NCBI RefSeq assembly: GCF_014352875.1 | Contig: NZ_CP060695.1 | Span: 1,457,501 to 1,521,500 of the forward strand | Direction: 5' to 3' | From: Polaribacter pectinis | GTDB taxonomy: Bacteria > Bacteroidota > Bacteroidia > Flavobacteriales > Flavobacteriaceae | DNA length: 64,000 nucleotides | Part shown: positions 11,682 to 20,158 of the stretch, in pieces | Position numbering within the stretch: position 1 is the stretch's first letter | How the letters are laid out: each line of letters begins with the position of its first letter | Made by a program: the position numbers and the translations under genes | The notes under the pieces: generated by a model | Told to the model about the DNA's origin: nothing | The model's input: only the letters and a program-made list of their open reading frames with translations | The model's database searches: none

Positions 11682-12290
11682 TTGCACTCGCAAAACAGAA
11701 AGATTATTTTTATCAAAAAGTTTTTACTCTTATTCGGAATTATTTTAGTGTTTGCCAATGCAACTTCTATTGGCATAAAAAAGAATTCTGAAAAATCAGT
11801 TTCATTCCCTAAAAACATTAATTACAACATTCCATATTTACAAAAAGATTTTGTTGGTTTTAAAGAAGCTTTAGCTTTTAAAGAATCTCAAGGAAAGTAT
11901 AGAGTTGTAAATACTTTAGGTTATTTAGGAAAGTACCAATTTGGAAGAACAACATTACACAGATTTAAAATTTATAATACTGAAGCTTTTTTAAGAAATC
12001 CAGAATTACAAGAAAAAGCATTTATTGCTTTGTGTAAAGTAAATAAATGGATTTTAAGAAAAGACATCAAACGTTCTGTTGGTAAAACCATAAACGGAAT
12101 TAAAATTACTGAATCTGGTATTTTAGCAGCTGCACATTTAAGTGGTGCAGGAAATGTTAAAAAATTCTTGCGAAGCAATGGTTCTCAAGGATTTTCTGAT
12201 GCTTATGGAGCTTCTATAAAATCTTACTTAAAAAAGTTTGGTGGTTATGATGTTTCTAATATTGTGGCAGATAGAACAGCAAAAGTATAA
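11682..12290 (+). CDS. secreted lytic-transglycosylase-like protein
   Basis: About 200 residues. After a hydrophobic signal segment (KKFLLLFGIILVFANA), the body has ALAFKESQGKYRVVNTLGYLGKYQFG. That glutamate-serine/GKYQFG pattern is typical of lysozyme-like transglycosylase domains, often annotated in Flavobacteriaceae as LysM or peptidoglycan-binding proteins. The start is uncertain. No ATG exists; TTG at 11682 is used here and another TTG lies at 11670. A TAATTTTG promoter-like element at 11677-11684 overlaps both possibilities. If it is real, the start would have to be a non-standard codon such as ATC at 11712 (giving KKFLLLFG). It is convergent with the methylase gene, with a 6-nt gap. 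Confidence 0.75.
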   Translation: MHSQNRKIIFIKKFLLLFGIILVFANATSIGIKKNSEKSVSFPKNINYNIPYLQKDFVGFKEALAFKESQGKYRVVNTLGYLGKYQFGRTTLHRFKIYNTEAFLRNPELQEKAFIALCKVNKWILRKDIKRSVGKTINGIKITESGILAAAHLSGAGNVKKFLRSNGSQGFSDAYGASIKSYLKKFGGYDVSNIVADRTAKV

Positions 12291-12296
12291 GTTTTA

Positions 12297-13004
12297 TTAT
12301 TCTTTGTGAATAATAAAAATAGCTGGTTTTTTATGTAAATCTGGCTGTTGATGTTTCCAATCTTGTACAGACATTGTTTTAATATATTCAGAAGATAAAG
12401 TTATATCTGCTGCTATACACAAATTTGTTGCTGGTGCTAAAGTTGCTTTTAAATCAGCAAGCATTTTCTCATTTCTATAAGGAGTTTCAATAAAAATTTG
12501 TGATTGATTTTTATCTTTAGACAACTTCTCTAAATCTTTAATTGCTTTTTTTCTTTCTCCTTTATCAATAGGTAAATATCCATTAAAAGCAAAATTCTGA
12601 CCATTCATTCCAGAACTCATCATTGCCATTAAAATAGAACTTGGACCAACCAATGGAACTACTTGTATATTATTTTCATGTGCCAATTTTACAATACTAG
12701 CCCCAGGATCTGCAACTGCAGGAACTCCTGCTTCAGAAAGCAAACCAACATTTAATCCTTCTTTACAAACATCTAAATATCTTCTTGTTTCCATTTCCTC
12801 TGCATATTTGTCTAACAACATTAATTGCAAAGATGGTTGTGGTTTTTTAGGTGATATTTTTTTGATAAACCTTCTTGCAGATTTCTCATTTTCTACAATA
12901 TAATAATCTATTTGCTCTACTACTTTTTTAACAGATAAAGGCATTACCTCTAAAGGTTCTGTATCTCCTAAAGTTGTGGGAATTAAATAGAGTTTACCAA
13001 TCAT
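12297..13004 (-). CDS. RsmI-like SAM-dependent methyltransferase
   Basis: A 235-residue tetrapyrrole-methylase-fold protein with the RsmI signatures GLLSEAGVPAVADPGA (about 86-101) and VVPLVGPSSILMAMMSSGMNG. The start MIGKLYLIPTTLGD is typical of the short Bacteroidota paralogue of the 16S rRNA C1402 2'-O-methyltransferase. Whether it modifies the ribosome itself is unknown, since a canonical rsmI often exists elsewhere. It is followed by nothing on the same strand. Upstream, one base away, is the phosphatase gene, so it probably belongs to the dnaA-phosphatase-methylase unit. Confidence 0.85.
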   Translation of the reverse strand: MIGKLYLIPTTLGDTEPLEVMPLSVKKVVEQIDYYIVENEKSARRFIKKISPKKPQPSLQLMLLDKYAEEMETRRYLDVCKEGLNVGLLSEAGVPAVADPGASIVKLAHENNIQVVPLVGPSSILMAMMSSGMNGQNFAFNGYLPIDKGERKKAIKDLEKLSKDKNQSQIFIETPYRNEKMLADLKATLAPATNLCIAADITLSSEYIKTMSVQDWKHQQPDLHKKPAIFIIHKE

Positions 13005-13005
13005 T

Positions 13006-13455
13006 TTATATTTTTTTTGAAATTATTAAACAAGCTTCATCTAACATATTATACACATTTTCGAAACCATCTCTTCCACCATAGTATGGATCTGGAACTG
13101 ATAAATTTTCAGCAGGATGAGTTTCGTTTAAAATCATTTTTACTTTATTACTATCATTATTGTTTCTAGATAGCATTAAAATATTCTGATAATTACTATC
13201 ATCCATTGCATAAATATAATCAAACTCATCAAAATCTTTTACAGTAAATTTTCTTGCTCTTTGATTGGTGATGTCAATTCCGTATTTATTTGCAACTTCA
13301 ATAGAGCGAACATCAGGTAAATTACCAACATGATATGCTGCAGTTCCAGCAGAATCTACAAAAACTTGTTTTGGATTCACTTTAGATTGTAAAATACCTT
13401 CGGCTAATGGTGAACGACAAATGTTCCCCAAACAAACCATTAGTACTTTTTTCAT
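13006..13455 (-). CDS. low-molecular-weight protein-tyrosine phosphatase
   Basis: Hydrolyses phosphotyrosine. The product is 149 residues with the P-loop VCLGNICRS (Cys8, Arg14) and the general acid Asp122 in VPDPYYGG. All catalytic residues are present. It lies 16 nt downstream of dnaA and one base before the RsmI-like gene. There is no tyrosine-kinase or capsule gene in the window to suggest a substrate. Confidence 0.94.
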   Translation of the reverse strand: MKKVLMVCLGNICRSPLAEGILQSKVNPKQVFVDSAGTAAYHVGNLPDVRSIEVANKYGIDITNQRARKFTVKDFDEFDYIYAMDDSNYQNILMLSRNNNDSNKVKMILNETHPAENLSVPDPYYGGRDGFENVYNMLDEACLIISKKI

Positions 13456-13471
13456 AAAATTATAAGAATTT

Positions 13472-14899
13472 TTAGAACGTTAACTTTTTAGTTAAGTCGT
13501 CTACATATTTTCTAAACTGCTTGTCAGTTTCTGTAAGATTATCTACAGTTTTACAAGCGTGTAATACAGTTGCATGATCTCTTTGCCCTATTTGATTTCC
13601 AATACTTGCTAAAGAAGTCTTAGTTAATCTCTTGGCAAAAAACATTGCCAATTGTCTTGCTTGTACAATATGACGTTTACGCGTTTTAGACTGTAAAGTA
13701 GCAACATCCATATCGAAATATTTAGAAACTTCTTTCTGAATGTAATCTATAGAAACTTCCTTTTTAGTGTTCTTAACAAACTTATCTACAATTTGTTTTG
13801 CCAATTCTAAAGAGAATTCTCTTCTATTAAAAGAAGCTTGAGCAATCATAGAAATAATTACACCTTCTAACTCTCTAACATTAGATTTTATATTCTTTGC
13901 AATATATTCTACAATGTCTTCTGGCATTTCTACACCATCTCTGTACAGTTTATTTTGTAGAATTGAAATTCTAGTTTCATAATCTGGCGCTTGTAGTTCT
14001 GCTGATAATCCCCATTTAAAACGAGATAATAAACGCTGTTCTATATCTTGCATGTCTACAGGTGCTTTATCCGAAGTTAAAATAACCTGCTTTCCATTTT
14101 GATGTAAATGGTTAAATATGTGAAAAAACACATCTTGCGTTCCAGCTTTTCCTGAAAGAAACTGAACATCATCAATAATTAACACATCTATCATTTGATA
14201 GAAATGAATAAAATCATTTCTTGTATTTGACTTTACAGAATCTATAAACTGTTGTGTAAATTTTTCCGAAGAAATATATAAAACTGTTTTATCTGGATAT
14301 TTATCTTTAATATCTACACCTATAGCATGTGCTAAATGTGTTTTACCCAAACCAACTCCACCATAAATTAATAATGGGTTAAAAGAGGTTCCTCCTGGTT
14401 TGTTAGCAACTGCCATACTTGCAGAACGTGCTAATCTATTAGAATCTCCTTCAATAAAGTTTACAAAATTGTAATTAGGATTTAATTGAGATTCTATTTT
14501 TACTTTCTGTAAACCTGGAATAATAAACGGGTTTCTTAATTCTCTTTTATTAGACTCTAAAGGAACAGTAACTCTTTGTGGTTTTAATGGATCTCTATTA
14601 GAACTAGGAATTTTAACAATTTGCGGTCTATTACTGCTGTAATTGTTTTCCATTTTAACATCGTAAATCAATTTGGCGTCATTACCTAATTGTCTTACTA
14701 ATGCAACTCTTAATAACTTAATATAATGTTCCTCTAACCATTCGTAAAAAAATTTACTAGGTACTTGTATAGTTAACGCTTCTCCTGAAAGTTTTACGGG
14801 TTTGATTGGCTCAAACCAAGTTTTATAAGCTTGGGGTTTTATATTGTCTTTTATAAAAGACAAACATTCATTCCAAACCGAGTCAGCAGTTACAGTCAT
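13472..14899 (-). CDS. dnaA: chromosomal replication initiator DnaA
   Basis: Binds origin DNA and starts replication. The product is 475 residues: domain I (1-85), a linker, AAA+ domain III with Walker A GGVGLGKT (180-187) and Walker B LIIDDVQFLSG (Asp243, Asp244), and domain IV with the DNA-binding signature QRDHATVLHACKTV near 435-455. The start is an ATG at 14897-14899. The usual dnaN/recF neighbours are absent. The 170-nt upstream gap holds only one good DnaA box, so I do not call an origin here. Confidence 0.98.
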   Translation of the reverse strand: MTVTADSVWNECLSFIKDNIKPQAYKTWFEPIKPVKLSGEALTIQVPSKFFYEWLEEHYIKLLRVALVRQLGNDAKLIYDVKMENNYSSNRPQIVKIPSSNRDPLKPQRVTVPLESNKRELRNPFIIPGLQKVKIESQLNPNYNFVNFIEGDSNRLARSASMAVANKPGGTSFNPLLIYGGVGLGKTHLAHAIGVDIKDKYPDKTVLYISSEKFTQQFIDSVKSNTRNDFIHFYQMIDVLIIDDVQFLSGKAGTQDVFFHIFNHLHQNGKQVILTSDKAPVDMQDIEQRLLSRFKWGLSAELQAPDYETRISILQNKLYRDGVEMPEDIVEYIAKNIKSNVRELEGVIISMIAQASFNRREFSLELAKQIVDKFVKNTKKEVSIDYIQKEVSKYFDMDVATLQSKTRKRHIVQARQLAMFFAKRLTKTSLASIGNQIGQRDHATVLHACKTVDNLTETDKQFRKYVDDLTKKLTF

Positions 14900-15072
14900 T
14901 TGTTATCGAGGGTACTATTTTGGGTTATTATTTGATTTAAAAAACGAAGTTTTATGCCGCTTTTTTTGGTTATACAAAAGTGTGAATAAAATTCAGTATA
15001 AAAAAATCAATTTGCTATTGATTATTAACTATTTTTTACGTAAAATGCTGAAATAAATTTTGTCTATAACAA

Positions 15073-15471
15073 TTGAAAAAAGCATCAACAAAAACTAGAA
15101 TTCGGTATTCTGAAACCGACCAAATGGGCGTTGTCTATCATGGAAACTACGCGCAATTTTTTGAGCTCGGTAGAACAGAATGGTTACGTTCTTTAGGAGT
15201 TACTTACAAAGATATGGAAATCAGCGGAATAATGCTACCAGTAATTTCATTAAAATGTAATTTTATAAAATCTGCCTTGTATGACGACGTTTTAACCATA
15301 CATACTTTTCTGAAAAAAGAGCCAATGGTTAAAATTGAATTCGATTACGAAATTAAAAATCAAAATGACGAATTAATCTGTACAGGAAATACAGTTTTGG
15401 CTTTTATGAATTCTAAAACCATGAAACCAACAAGATGTCCTGATTATTTATTGAAAGGTTTGGGGTATTAA
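15073..15471 (+). CDS. YbgC-like acyl-CoA thioesterase
   Basis: A 132-residue hotdog-fold thioesterase with the 4HBT signature RYSETDQMGVVYHGNYAQFFE (about 10-30), whose aspartate is catalytic in this family. It hydrolyses acyl-CoA thioesters; the substrate is unknown. The start is a TTG. It is divergent from dnaA and convergent with DUF2200, with a long inverted repeat (15482-15527) after its stop. Confidence 0.9.
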   Translation: MKKASTKTRIRYSETDQMGVVYHGNYAQFFELGRTEWLRSLGVTYKDMEISGIMLPVISLKCNFIKSALYDDVLTIHTFLKKEPMVKIEFDYEIKNQNDELICTGNTVLAFMNSKTMKPTRCPDYLLKGLGY

Positions 15472-15481
15472 AGAAGTTTCT

Positions 15482-15527
15482 CTAACAAATTCTTAACTAA
15501 GTTTCAATGTTGTTTAAGAATTGTTAG
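15482..15527. terminator. long inverted repeat between convergent genes
   Basis: CTAACAAATTCTTAA (15482-15496) pairs with TTAAGAATTGTTAG (15514-15527), a 14-bp stem with one bulged A and a loop of about 17 nt. No T-run follows, so it is not a textbook terminator. Its position between two convergent 3' ends suggests transcript-end formation or stabilisation. Confidence 0.45.
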
Positions 15528-15536
15528 TAACAGTTT

Positions 15537-15914
15537 CTACTTTTTTTCTTCTCGTAAAATTTTTTCCATTTTACGACCTTTTGCCAATTCATCAATTAGC
15601 TTTTCCATACGTCTACATTGTTTATACAATTCAAATTCATCCTCAATTTCTTCAATTCTATAACCACATACGACTCCTTTAATCATATGTGCATTTGGAT
15701 GTATTTTAGCTTTTTGAAAAAAAGTTTTAAAAGTTACTTTTTCATCTATAAGTACTTGTAAAGTATCTTGATCAAAACCAGTGAACCATTTAATTACTTT
15801 ATTGAGCTCTTCCTTTGTTCTTCCATTTTTTTCTAGACGATTAAGGTAAAGTGGATAAATGGATGCAAATATCATATTGGCAACCTTTTCATTTTTTTCG
15901 GCAGTAACTTTCAT
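15537..15914 (-). CDS. DUF2200 domain-containing protein
   Basis: A 125-residue protein matching the DUF2200 family from start to near its end: FASIYPLYLNRLEKNGRTKEEL, then VIKWFTGFDQDTL, then ANMHxIKGVVCGYRIEEIED-like text. The family is widespread, cytoplasmic and of unknown function. The C-terminus is charged and helical. It appears monocistronic. Confidence 0.88.
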   Translation of the reverse strand: MKVTAEKNEKVANMIFASIYPLYLNRLEKNGRTKEELNKVIKWFTGFDQDTLQVLIDEKVTFKTFFQKAKIHPNAHMIKGVVCGYRIEEIEDEFELYKQCRRMEKLIDELAKGRKMEKILREEKK

Positions 15915-16027
15915 TTTTATTGGGTTTTGAATTGTTCGGCTCTAATGAATAATTTCTTTTTAATAACCTGTCTTTTAGCTGTTACTTACGAAGTTATCTA
16001 AAATTATAAGAAGAATCTAATTTAATT

Positions 16028-16636
16028 TTACTCCAACTCCTTCACTTCCACCTTATACAAATTATCAAAAACATTAAAAATTGCTTCAGCATCATTTTTA
16101 CGAACAGAAATTATATACTCACAATCCATTTCTAATTTTTGGTTGATGATATCTATATTTTTCTCTTTGATAATTCTTTGTACAGCATTCATTAAATCGT
16201 AATTAAATTTTAGCTGATAATGTACATCAATTGTTTTTTCTAGAATATTTGAAGCTTCTAAAGCCAATTGCGCTGAATTTTTATATGCAGAAATTAAACC
16301 TCCAACTCCTAATTTAGTTCCTCCAAAATAACGAACAGAAACAATTAAAATATTGGTAACTTCAAAAGATTGAATTTGTCCATAAATTGGCAAACCTGCA
16401 GAATTATTAGGCTCTCCATCATCATTTGCTCTATATTTTATATTTTCAATTCCTATTTGATACGCATAACAAAAATGACGTGCAGAGTGGTGTTTTTTCT
16501 TTAATTCTTCAATACAATCTTTTACATCATCTTCAGTTAAAACAGGAAAAGCATAGCCAAAGAACTTGCTTCCTTTCTCTTTAAAAAGAGTTTCTTTAGA
16601 TGGTTTTTCTATTGTTTTGTAGACGTCTTCTTTCAT
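16028..16636 (-). CDS. YigZ/IMPACT family protein
   Basis: A 202-residue member of the YigZ (UPF0029) family, with the conserved block KHHSARHFCYAYQIG and YRANDDGEPNNSAGLPIYGQ (about 48-87), then VRYFGGTKLGVGGLISAYKNSA, and a C-terminal DUF1949-like ferredoxin fold. It relates to eukaryotic IMPACT, a translation-stress regulator; the bacterial role is unclear. Its start abuts the EamA stop with no gap, so it is the last gene of the LEA2-ribD-HAD-EamA-YigZ operon. Confidence 0.93.
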   Translation of the reverse strand: MKEDVYKTIEKPSKETLFKEKGSKFFGYAFPVLTEDDVKDCIEELKKKHHSARHFCYAYQIGIENIKYRANDDGEPNNSAGLPIYGQIQSFEVTNILIVSVRYFGGTKLGVGGLISAYKNSAQLALEASNILEKTIDVHYQLKFNYDLMNAVQRIIKEKNIDIINQKLEMDCEYIISVRKNDAEAIFNVFDNLYKVEVKELE

Positions 16637-17497
16637 TTATGCGATTGTAACTAATACAATTCCTAAAATAGCCAATGCAACTCCAAATTTATTTTTTAAA
16701 CTAAATTTTTCTTTGAACAACAACAAACCAACTAAAGTTGATACCACTACAATGCCCACATTATTTACTGTAAATAAAGTAGAACTTTCAAAATTTTTAT
16801 TTTGTAATGCTTTTATTAAAAATATGATTGAAAAATAATTAGGAACACCTAAAACAATTCCTGCAATAATATTCTTTAAACCAAAAGCTGCTGGTTTCTT
16901 TAGGGTTCTTATTCCTAAAATTGTAAATCCAACAATGGCAGCAATACCAAATAAACTTCCTGAAAATATTGAAATATCTTGGTCTGCAACATGATTTGTT
17001 TGAATGTATTTTAACAACGTATCTATAATTCCTGACCCTAAAAATAGTAAAATGGGGAATAATAAAGTTCCATTGTTTTCTGATTTTTCTTTTTTAACGG
17101 AAGACAAATACACCGCAATTAATGCAATAACAATTCCTACTATTTTTAAGAAAGTAACAGATTCATTATATAAAACTATTCCGAAAAAAACAGGAACCAC
17201 CACAGACATTTTACCTGCGATTGAAGTAACTGAAACTCCGTTTTTTTGAGCTGTCATTGCCATTACAAAAAATACACAAACAAACAGAGTTCCTAAAATT
17301 AACGCGCCATAAAACCATGGTTCTAGGTAAATTTCAGTAATTGGTATCTTTCTTTCTGCCAAAAGAAAACCTAATGAAAAAGCAACAATGTAATTAACAC
17401 AAATTGCTTTTAAAACATCAACCTTGTAAACTCCAAAGTATTTAAAAATAATGAATAACCCTGTGGAAAACAGAATACTTAATAGAAGAAAAATCAA
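16637..17497 (-). CDS. EamA-like drug/metabolite transporter
   Basis: A 286-residue membrane protein with about ten hydrophobic helices in two repeated halves, ending GVALAILGIVLVTIA. This is the arrangement of DMT-superfamily EamA permeases. The substrate is unknown. The position after ribD and a HAD phosphatase makes a riboflavin-linked substrate conceivable but unproven. The start is a TTG (minus strand, 17495-17497), two bases after the HAD stop. Confidence 0.88.
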   Translation of the reverse strand: MIFLLLSILFSTGLFIIFKYFGVYKVDVLKAICVNYIVAFSLGFLLAERKIPITEIYLEPWFYGALILGTLFVCVFFVMAMTAQKNGVSVTSIAGKMSVVVPVFFGIVLYNESVTFLKIVGIVIALIAVYLSSVKKEKSENNGTLLFPILLFLGSGIIDTLLKYIQTNHVADQDISIFSGSLFGIAAIVGFTILGIRTLKKPAAFGLKNIIAGIVLGVPNYFSIIFLIKALQNKNFESSTLFTVNNVGIVVVSTLVGLLLFKEKFSLKNKFGVALAILGIVLVTIA

Positions 17498-17499
17498 AA

Positions 17500-18108
17500 T
17501 TAGAGCTTATTTTTAGTGAATAATTCTACAACATCTTCTTCACCAGGAATTAAATTCCAAGTTTTAATACCCAATTCTTGTGCAGCAATTGTATTTATCT
17601 CCAAATCATCTACAAACAATGTTTCTTCTGCTTTTAGATTGTTTTCAGTTAAAACAAATTCATAGATTTCTGTATCTGGTTTTCTAAAATTGATTTCATG
17701 AGATAAATAAAACTGTTCGAAATAACCTTTAAATTCATTATACAATTCCATTCCCCAATTACCTTGAATCCAAGAGATATGTAAATCATTTGTGTTGCTC
17801 AATAAAAATAATCTGTATTTTTTACTTTCAGATAATTCTTTTAAAAACTCTAATCTCTTTTTAGGAAAATCTAACAAAATAGCATTCCAAGCAAAAACCA
17901 ATTCTTCTCGTTTAATATTTGGGAATTTCTCATCGTAAAAACTAATAAACTCATCTGTAGAAATCAATCCTTTTTCATATTGATGATACACAGCAACCAT
18001 ATCTTCAGAGATTTCTGTAACACCTAACTTTGCCATTTCTTTGTAAGTTGCCTCTTTATCTAGGTTGATAAAAATATCTCCAAAATCGAAAATTATATTC
18101 TTAATCAT
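17500..18108 (-). CDS. HAD-superfamily hydrolase (YihX-like)
   Basis: A 202-residue HAD IA variant-3 phosphatase: motif I FDFGDIFINLD (Asp8, Asp11 region), motif II LLSNTND (about 103-109), motif III lysine in FRKPDTEIYE, motif IV FVDDLEINT. All motifs are intact. It overlaps the end of ribD by 8 nt and is translationally coupled to it. A role as the missing riboflavin-pathway phosphatase (5-amino-6-ribitylamino-uracil phosphate) is plausible from context only. Confidence 0.88.
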   Translation of the reverse strand: MIKNIIFDFGDIFINLDKEATYKEMAKLGVTEISEDMVAVYHQYEKGLISTDEFISFYDEKFPNIKREELVFAWNAILLDFPKKRLEFLKELSESKKYRLFLLSNTNDLHISWIQGNWGMELYNEFKGYFEQFYLSHEINFRKPDTEIYEFVLTENNLKAEETLFVDDLEINTIAAQELGIKTWNLIPGEEDVVELFTKNKL

Positions 18109-19114
18109 TCTTATATATTTTTAAAACATCGTTTTTAATGTATTCTTCGGAAGAAAATTTCCCATTAAAAACTGGAGCTTTTACTCCTTTTTCAAAATTA
18201 TTATCTCCAATAAAAACCAAAGCTTCATCCCACAAATTTTCATCTACAAAGGTTTGTAATGTTTGTGTTCCTCCTTCTACAATTACAGATTGAAGGTTGT
18301 GTTTTTGTAAAACTTTACAAATTTGTTGGGCAACATTTTTAGAGAAACTAATTTCTTCGAAAATTACATTTTCTCTTGGCTTTAAATTCTCTTTTCTCTC
18401 TTTAGTAATTACAATCGTTTTTACACTTCCATCTAAAATATTTGCATTATTTGCAATCCTTAAACTACTATCTAAAACAATTCTAATTGGGTTTTCTCCA
18501 AACCAACTTCTAACATTCAATTTTGGATTGTCTGCCAAAACCGTATTTGTACCCACTAAAATTGCATGCTCTTTACTTCGTAATTTATGTACTAATTGTT
18601 GAGAATATTTATTAGAAATAAAAACAGGTTTTTGTTCATTTTTACTTTCTGGAGCCACAAAACCATCTTTAGTTTCTGCCCATTTTAAAACAATAAATGG
18701 TCTTTTATTATTTTGAACTGTAAAAAATCGTTTGTGATGTTCTTTACATTCATCTTCTAAAACACCAACAACAACATCGATATTAGCGTTTTTTAAACGT
18801 TCAATTCCTTTTCCAGCAACCAAACTATTAGTGTCTACACAACCTATTACCACTCTTTTAAACTTGTGTTTTACCAACAAATCTGCACAAGGTGGCGTTT
18901 TACCAAAATGCGCACAAGGTTCTAATGTTACATATATTGTAGCTTCTTTTAAAAGGGTTTTGTTAATTACAGAATTTACAGCATTTACTTCTGCATGATT
19001 TCCGCCATAGGATGATGTAAAACCTTCTCCAATAATTTTATTTTTATACACAATTACTGCGCCTACAGAAGGATTTGGTCTTGCAGATCCAAGTCCGTTT
19101 TTAGCAATTTGCAA
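18101..19114 (-). CDS. ribD: bifunctional riboflavin deaminase/reductase RibD
   Basis: Carries out the second and third steps of riboflavin synthesis. The N-terminal zinc deaminase has HAE (40-42) and the Cys67/Cys76 pair in EPCAHFGKTPPCA. The C-terminal reductase has the late motif VIVEGGTQTLQTF. The TTG at 19114 gives 337 residues but cuts into the conserved first helix. The frame continues upstream as KHEIYIKRC up to the stop of the preceding gene at 19148-19150, with no ATG, GTG or TTG in between. An ATC at 19142-19144 would give the expected N-terminus. Second gene of a five-gene operon. Confidence 0.92.
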   Translation of the reverse strand: MQIAKNGLGSARPNPSVGAVIVYKNKIIGEGFTSSYGGNHAEVNAVNSVINKTLLKEATIYVTLEPCAHFGKTPPCADLLVKHKFKRVVIGCVDTNSLVAGKGIERLKNANIDVVVGVLEDECKEHHKRFFTVQNNKRPFIVLKWAETKDGFVAPESKNEQKPVFISNKYSQQLVHKLRSKEHAILVGTNTVLADNPKLNVRSWFGENPIRIVLDSSLRIANNANILDGSVKTIVITKERKENLKPRENVIFEEISFSKNVAQQICKVLQKHNLQSVIVEGGTQTLQTFVDENLWDEALVFIGDNNFEKGVKAPVFNGKFSSEEYIKNDVLKIYKND

Positions 19115-19147
19115 ACAACGCTTTATGTAGATTTCGTGTTTGATAGC

Positions 19148-19615
19148 TTAAAATTTAATTTTTAATTCTTGTGTTTTATCAACCAAAAACTCTCTTTTAA
19201 AACCAAAAACTACATACTCTAGATTCCCTTTAATTCTAACATTTACCTTGTTTGTTATTAAAGAATTCAACAAACCTCCTAAAACACCATTTTTATCAGT
19301 ATTTAAAAACTTTTTAGTAGGAATATGCGCAATTAGCGGAATAGAAAATTCGTTTCTGGCAGGTACTTTAAATTCTTCAGAAAAAACTTGTGCAACTTCT
19401 GTTTCGTTTACAAAAATCTTTATTTCATCTGTAAAAATTTTACCACTAACATCATTTGGGTTTTCGAAAAAAGCGTTTGCTTGTAATTTTATTGTATCCG
19501 AAGCAAAACTTAAAATTTTTACATTATCCACTTTTATAAAAACGGGCTCTTTTTGAACAGAACAACTTGTTATCAAAAAAAATAAAACTAAAAAATATAC
19601 TACTCTTTTCATCAA
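19148..19615 (-). CDS. LEA type 2 family lipoprotein
   Basis: A 155-residue protein with a lipoprotein signal (LVLFFLITSCS, lipid-attachment cysteine at 18) and one LEA_2/WHy beta-sandwich domain. The domain shows AFFENPNDVSGKIFTDEIKIFVNE and a C-terminal VRIKGNLEYVVFGFKREF. The role in bacteria is unknown; it is presumably attached to a membrane facing the periplasm. First gene of the operon with ribD. Its reading frame is the same as that of ribD across the TAA stop. Confidence 0.85.
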   Translation of the reverse strand: MMKRVVYFLVLFFLITSCSVQKEPVFIKVDNVKILSFASDTIKLQANAFFENPNDVSGKIFTDEIKIFVNETEVAQVFSEEFKVPARNEFSIPLIAHIPTKKFLNTDKNGVLGGLLNSLITNKVNVRIKGNLEYVVFGFKREFLVDKTQELKIKF

Positions 19616-19663
19616 AAAAAATTAAAATTTAGGTAACTTGCTCTTGCAAAAATACAGTAATAA

Positions 19664-20155
19664 ATGACAATGGAAGATTTTATCATTAGGGAAATAAAAC
19701 CAGAAGACAATTTGGGACTATCCAAAGTTATAAGAAGTGTTATTTTAGAAATGGGCGCACCAAAAATTGGTACGGCTTATGAAGATAAAGCTACTGATAC
19801 CATGTTTGAAAATTTTCAGAAATCGACCTCTTTTTATTTTGTTGTAGAACACAAAGGTAAAGTTGTTGGTGGAGCAGGAATTGCTCAATTAGACAATTTT
19901 GAAGGTAATATTTGTGAGCTTCAAAAAATGTATTTCTTACCAATTGCAAGAGGTAAAGGACTGGGTTCTAAACTAATTTCCACCTGTCTTAAAGAAGCAA
20001 AAAAAGTTGGGTTTGAAAGTTGTTATTTAGAAACCATGCCATATATGAATGCCGCCAAAAAACTTTATAATAAAAATGGATTTACCGATTTAAATAAACC
20101 AATGGGAAACACTGGTCATTATTCTTGTAACGTTTGGATGCTAAAAGAACTATAA
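19664..20155 (+). CDS. GNAT acetyltransferase
   Basis: A 163-residue N-acetyltransferase with the acetyl-CoA loop LPIARGKGLGSKLIS (about 94-108) and the late segment MNAAKKLYNKNGFTDLNKP. The substrate is unknown. The start may be the ATG at 19664 or the one two codons later. It precedes cls by 3 nt, so the two are probably cotranscribed. Confidence 0.88.
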   Translation: MTMEDFIIREIKPEDNLGLSKVIRSVILEMGAPKIGTAYEDKATDTMFENFQKSTSFYFVVEHKGKVVGGAGIAQLDNFEGNICELQKMYFLPIARGKGLGSKLISTCLKEAKKVGFESCYLETMPYMNAAKKLYNKNGFTDLNKPMGNTGHYSCNVWMLKEL

Positions 20156-20158
20156 ATT

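Noticed and set aside
14900..15072. Possible replication origin next to dnaA
   Set aside because: Only one good DnaA box (TGTGAATAA near 14980) is visible and there is no box cluster or clear unwinding element. dnaN and recF are also absent.
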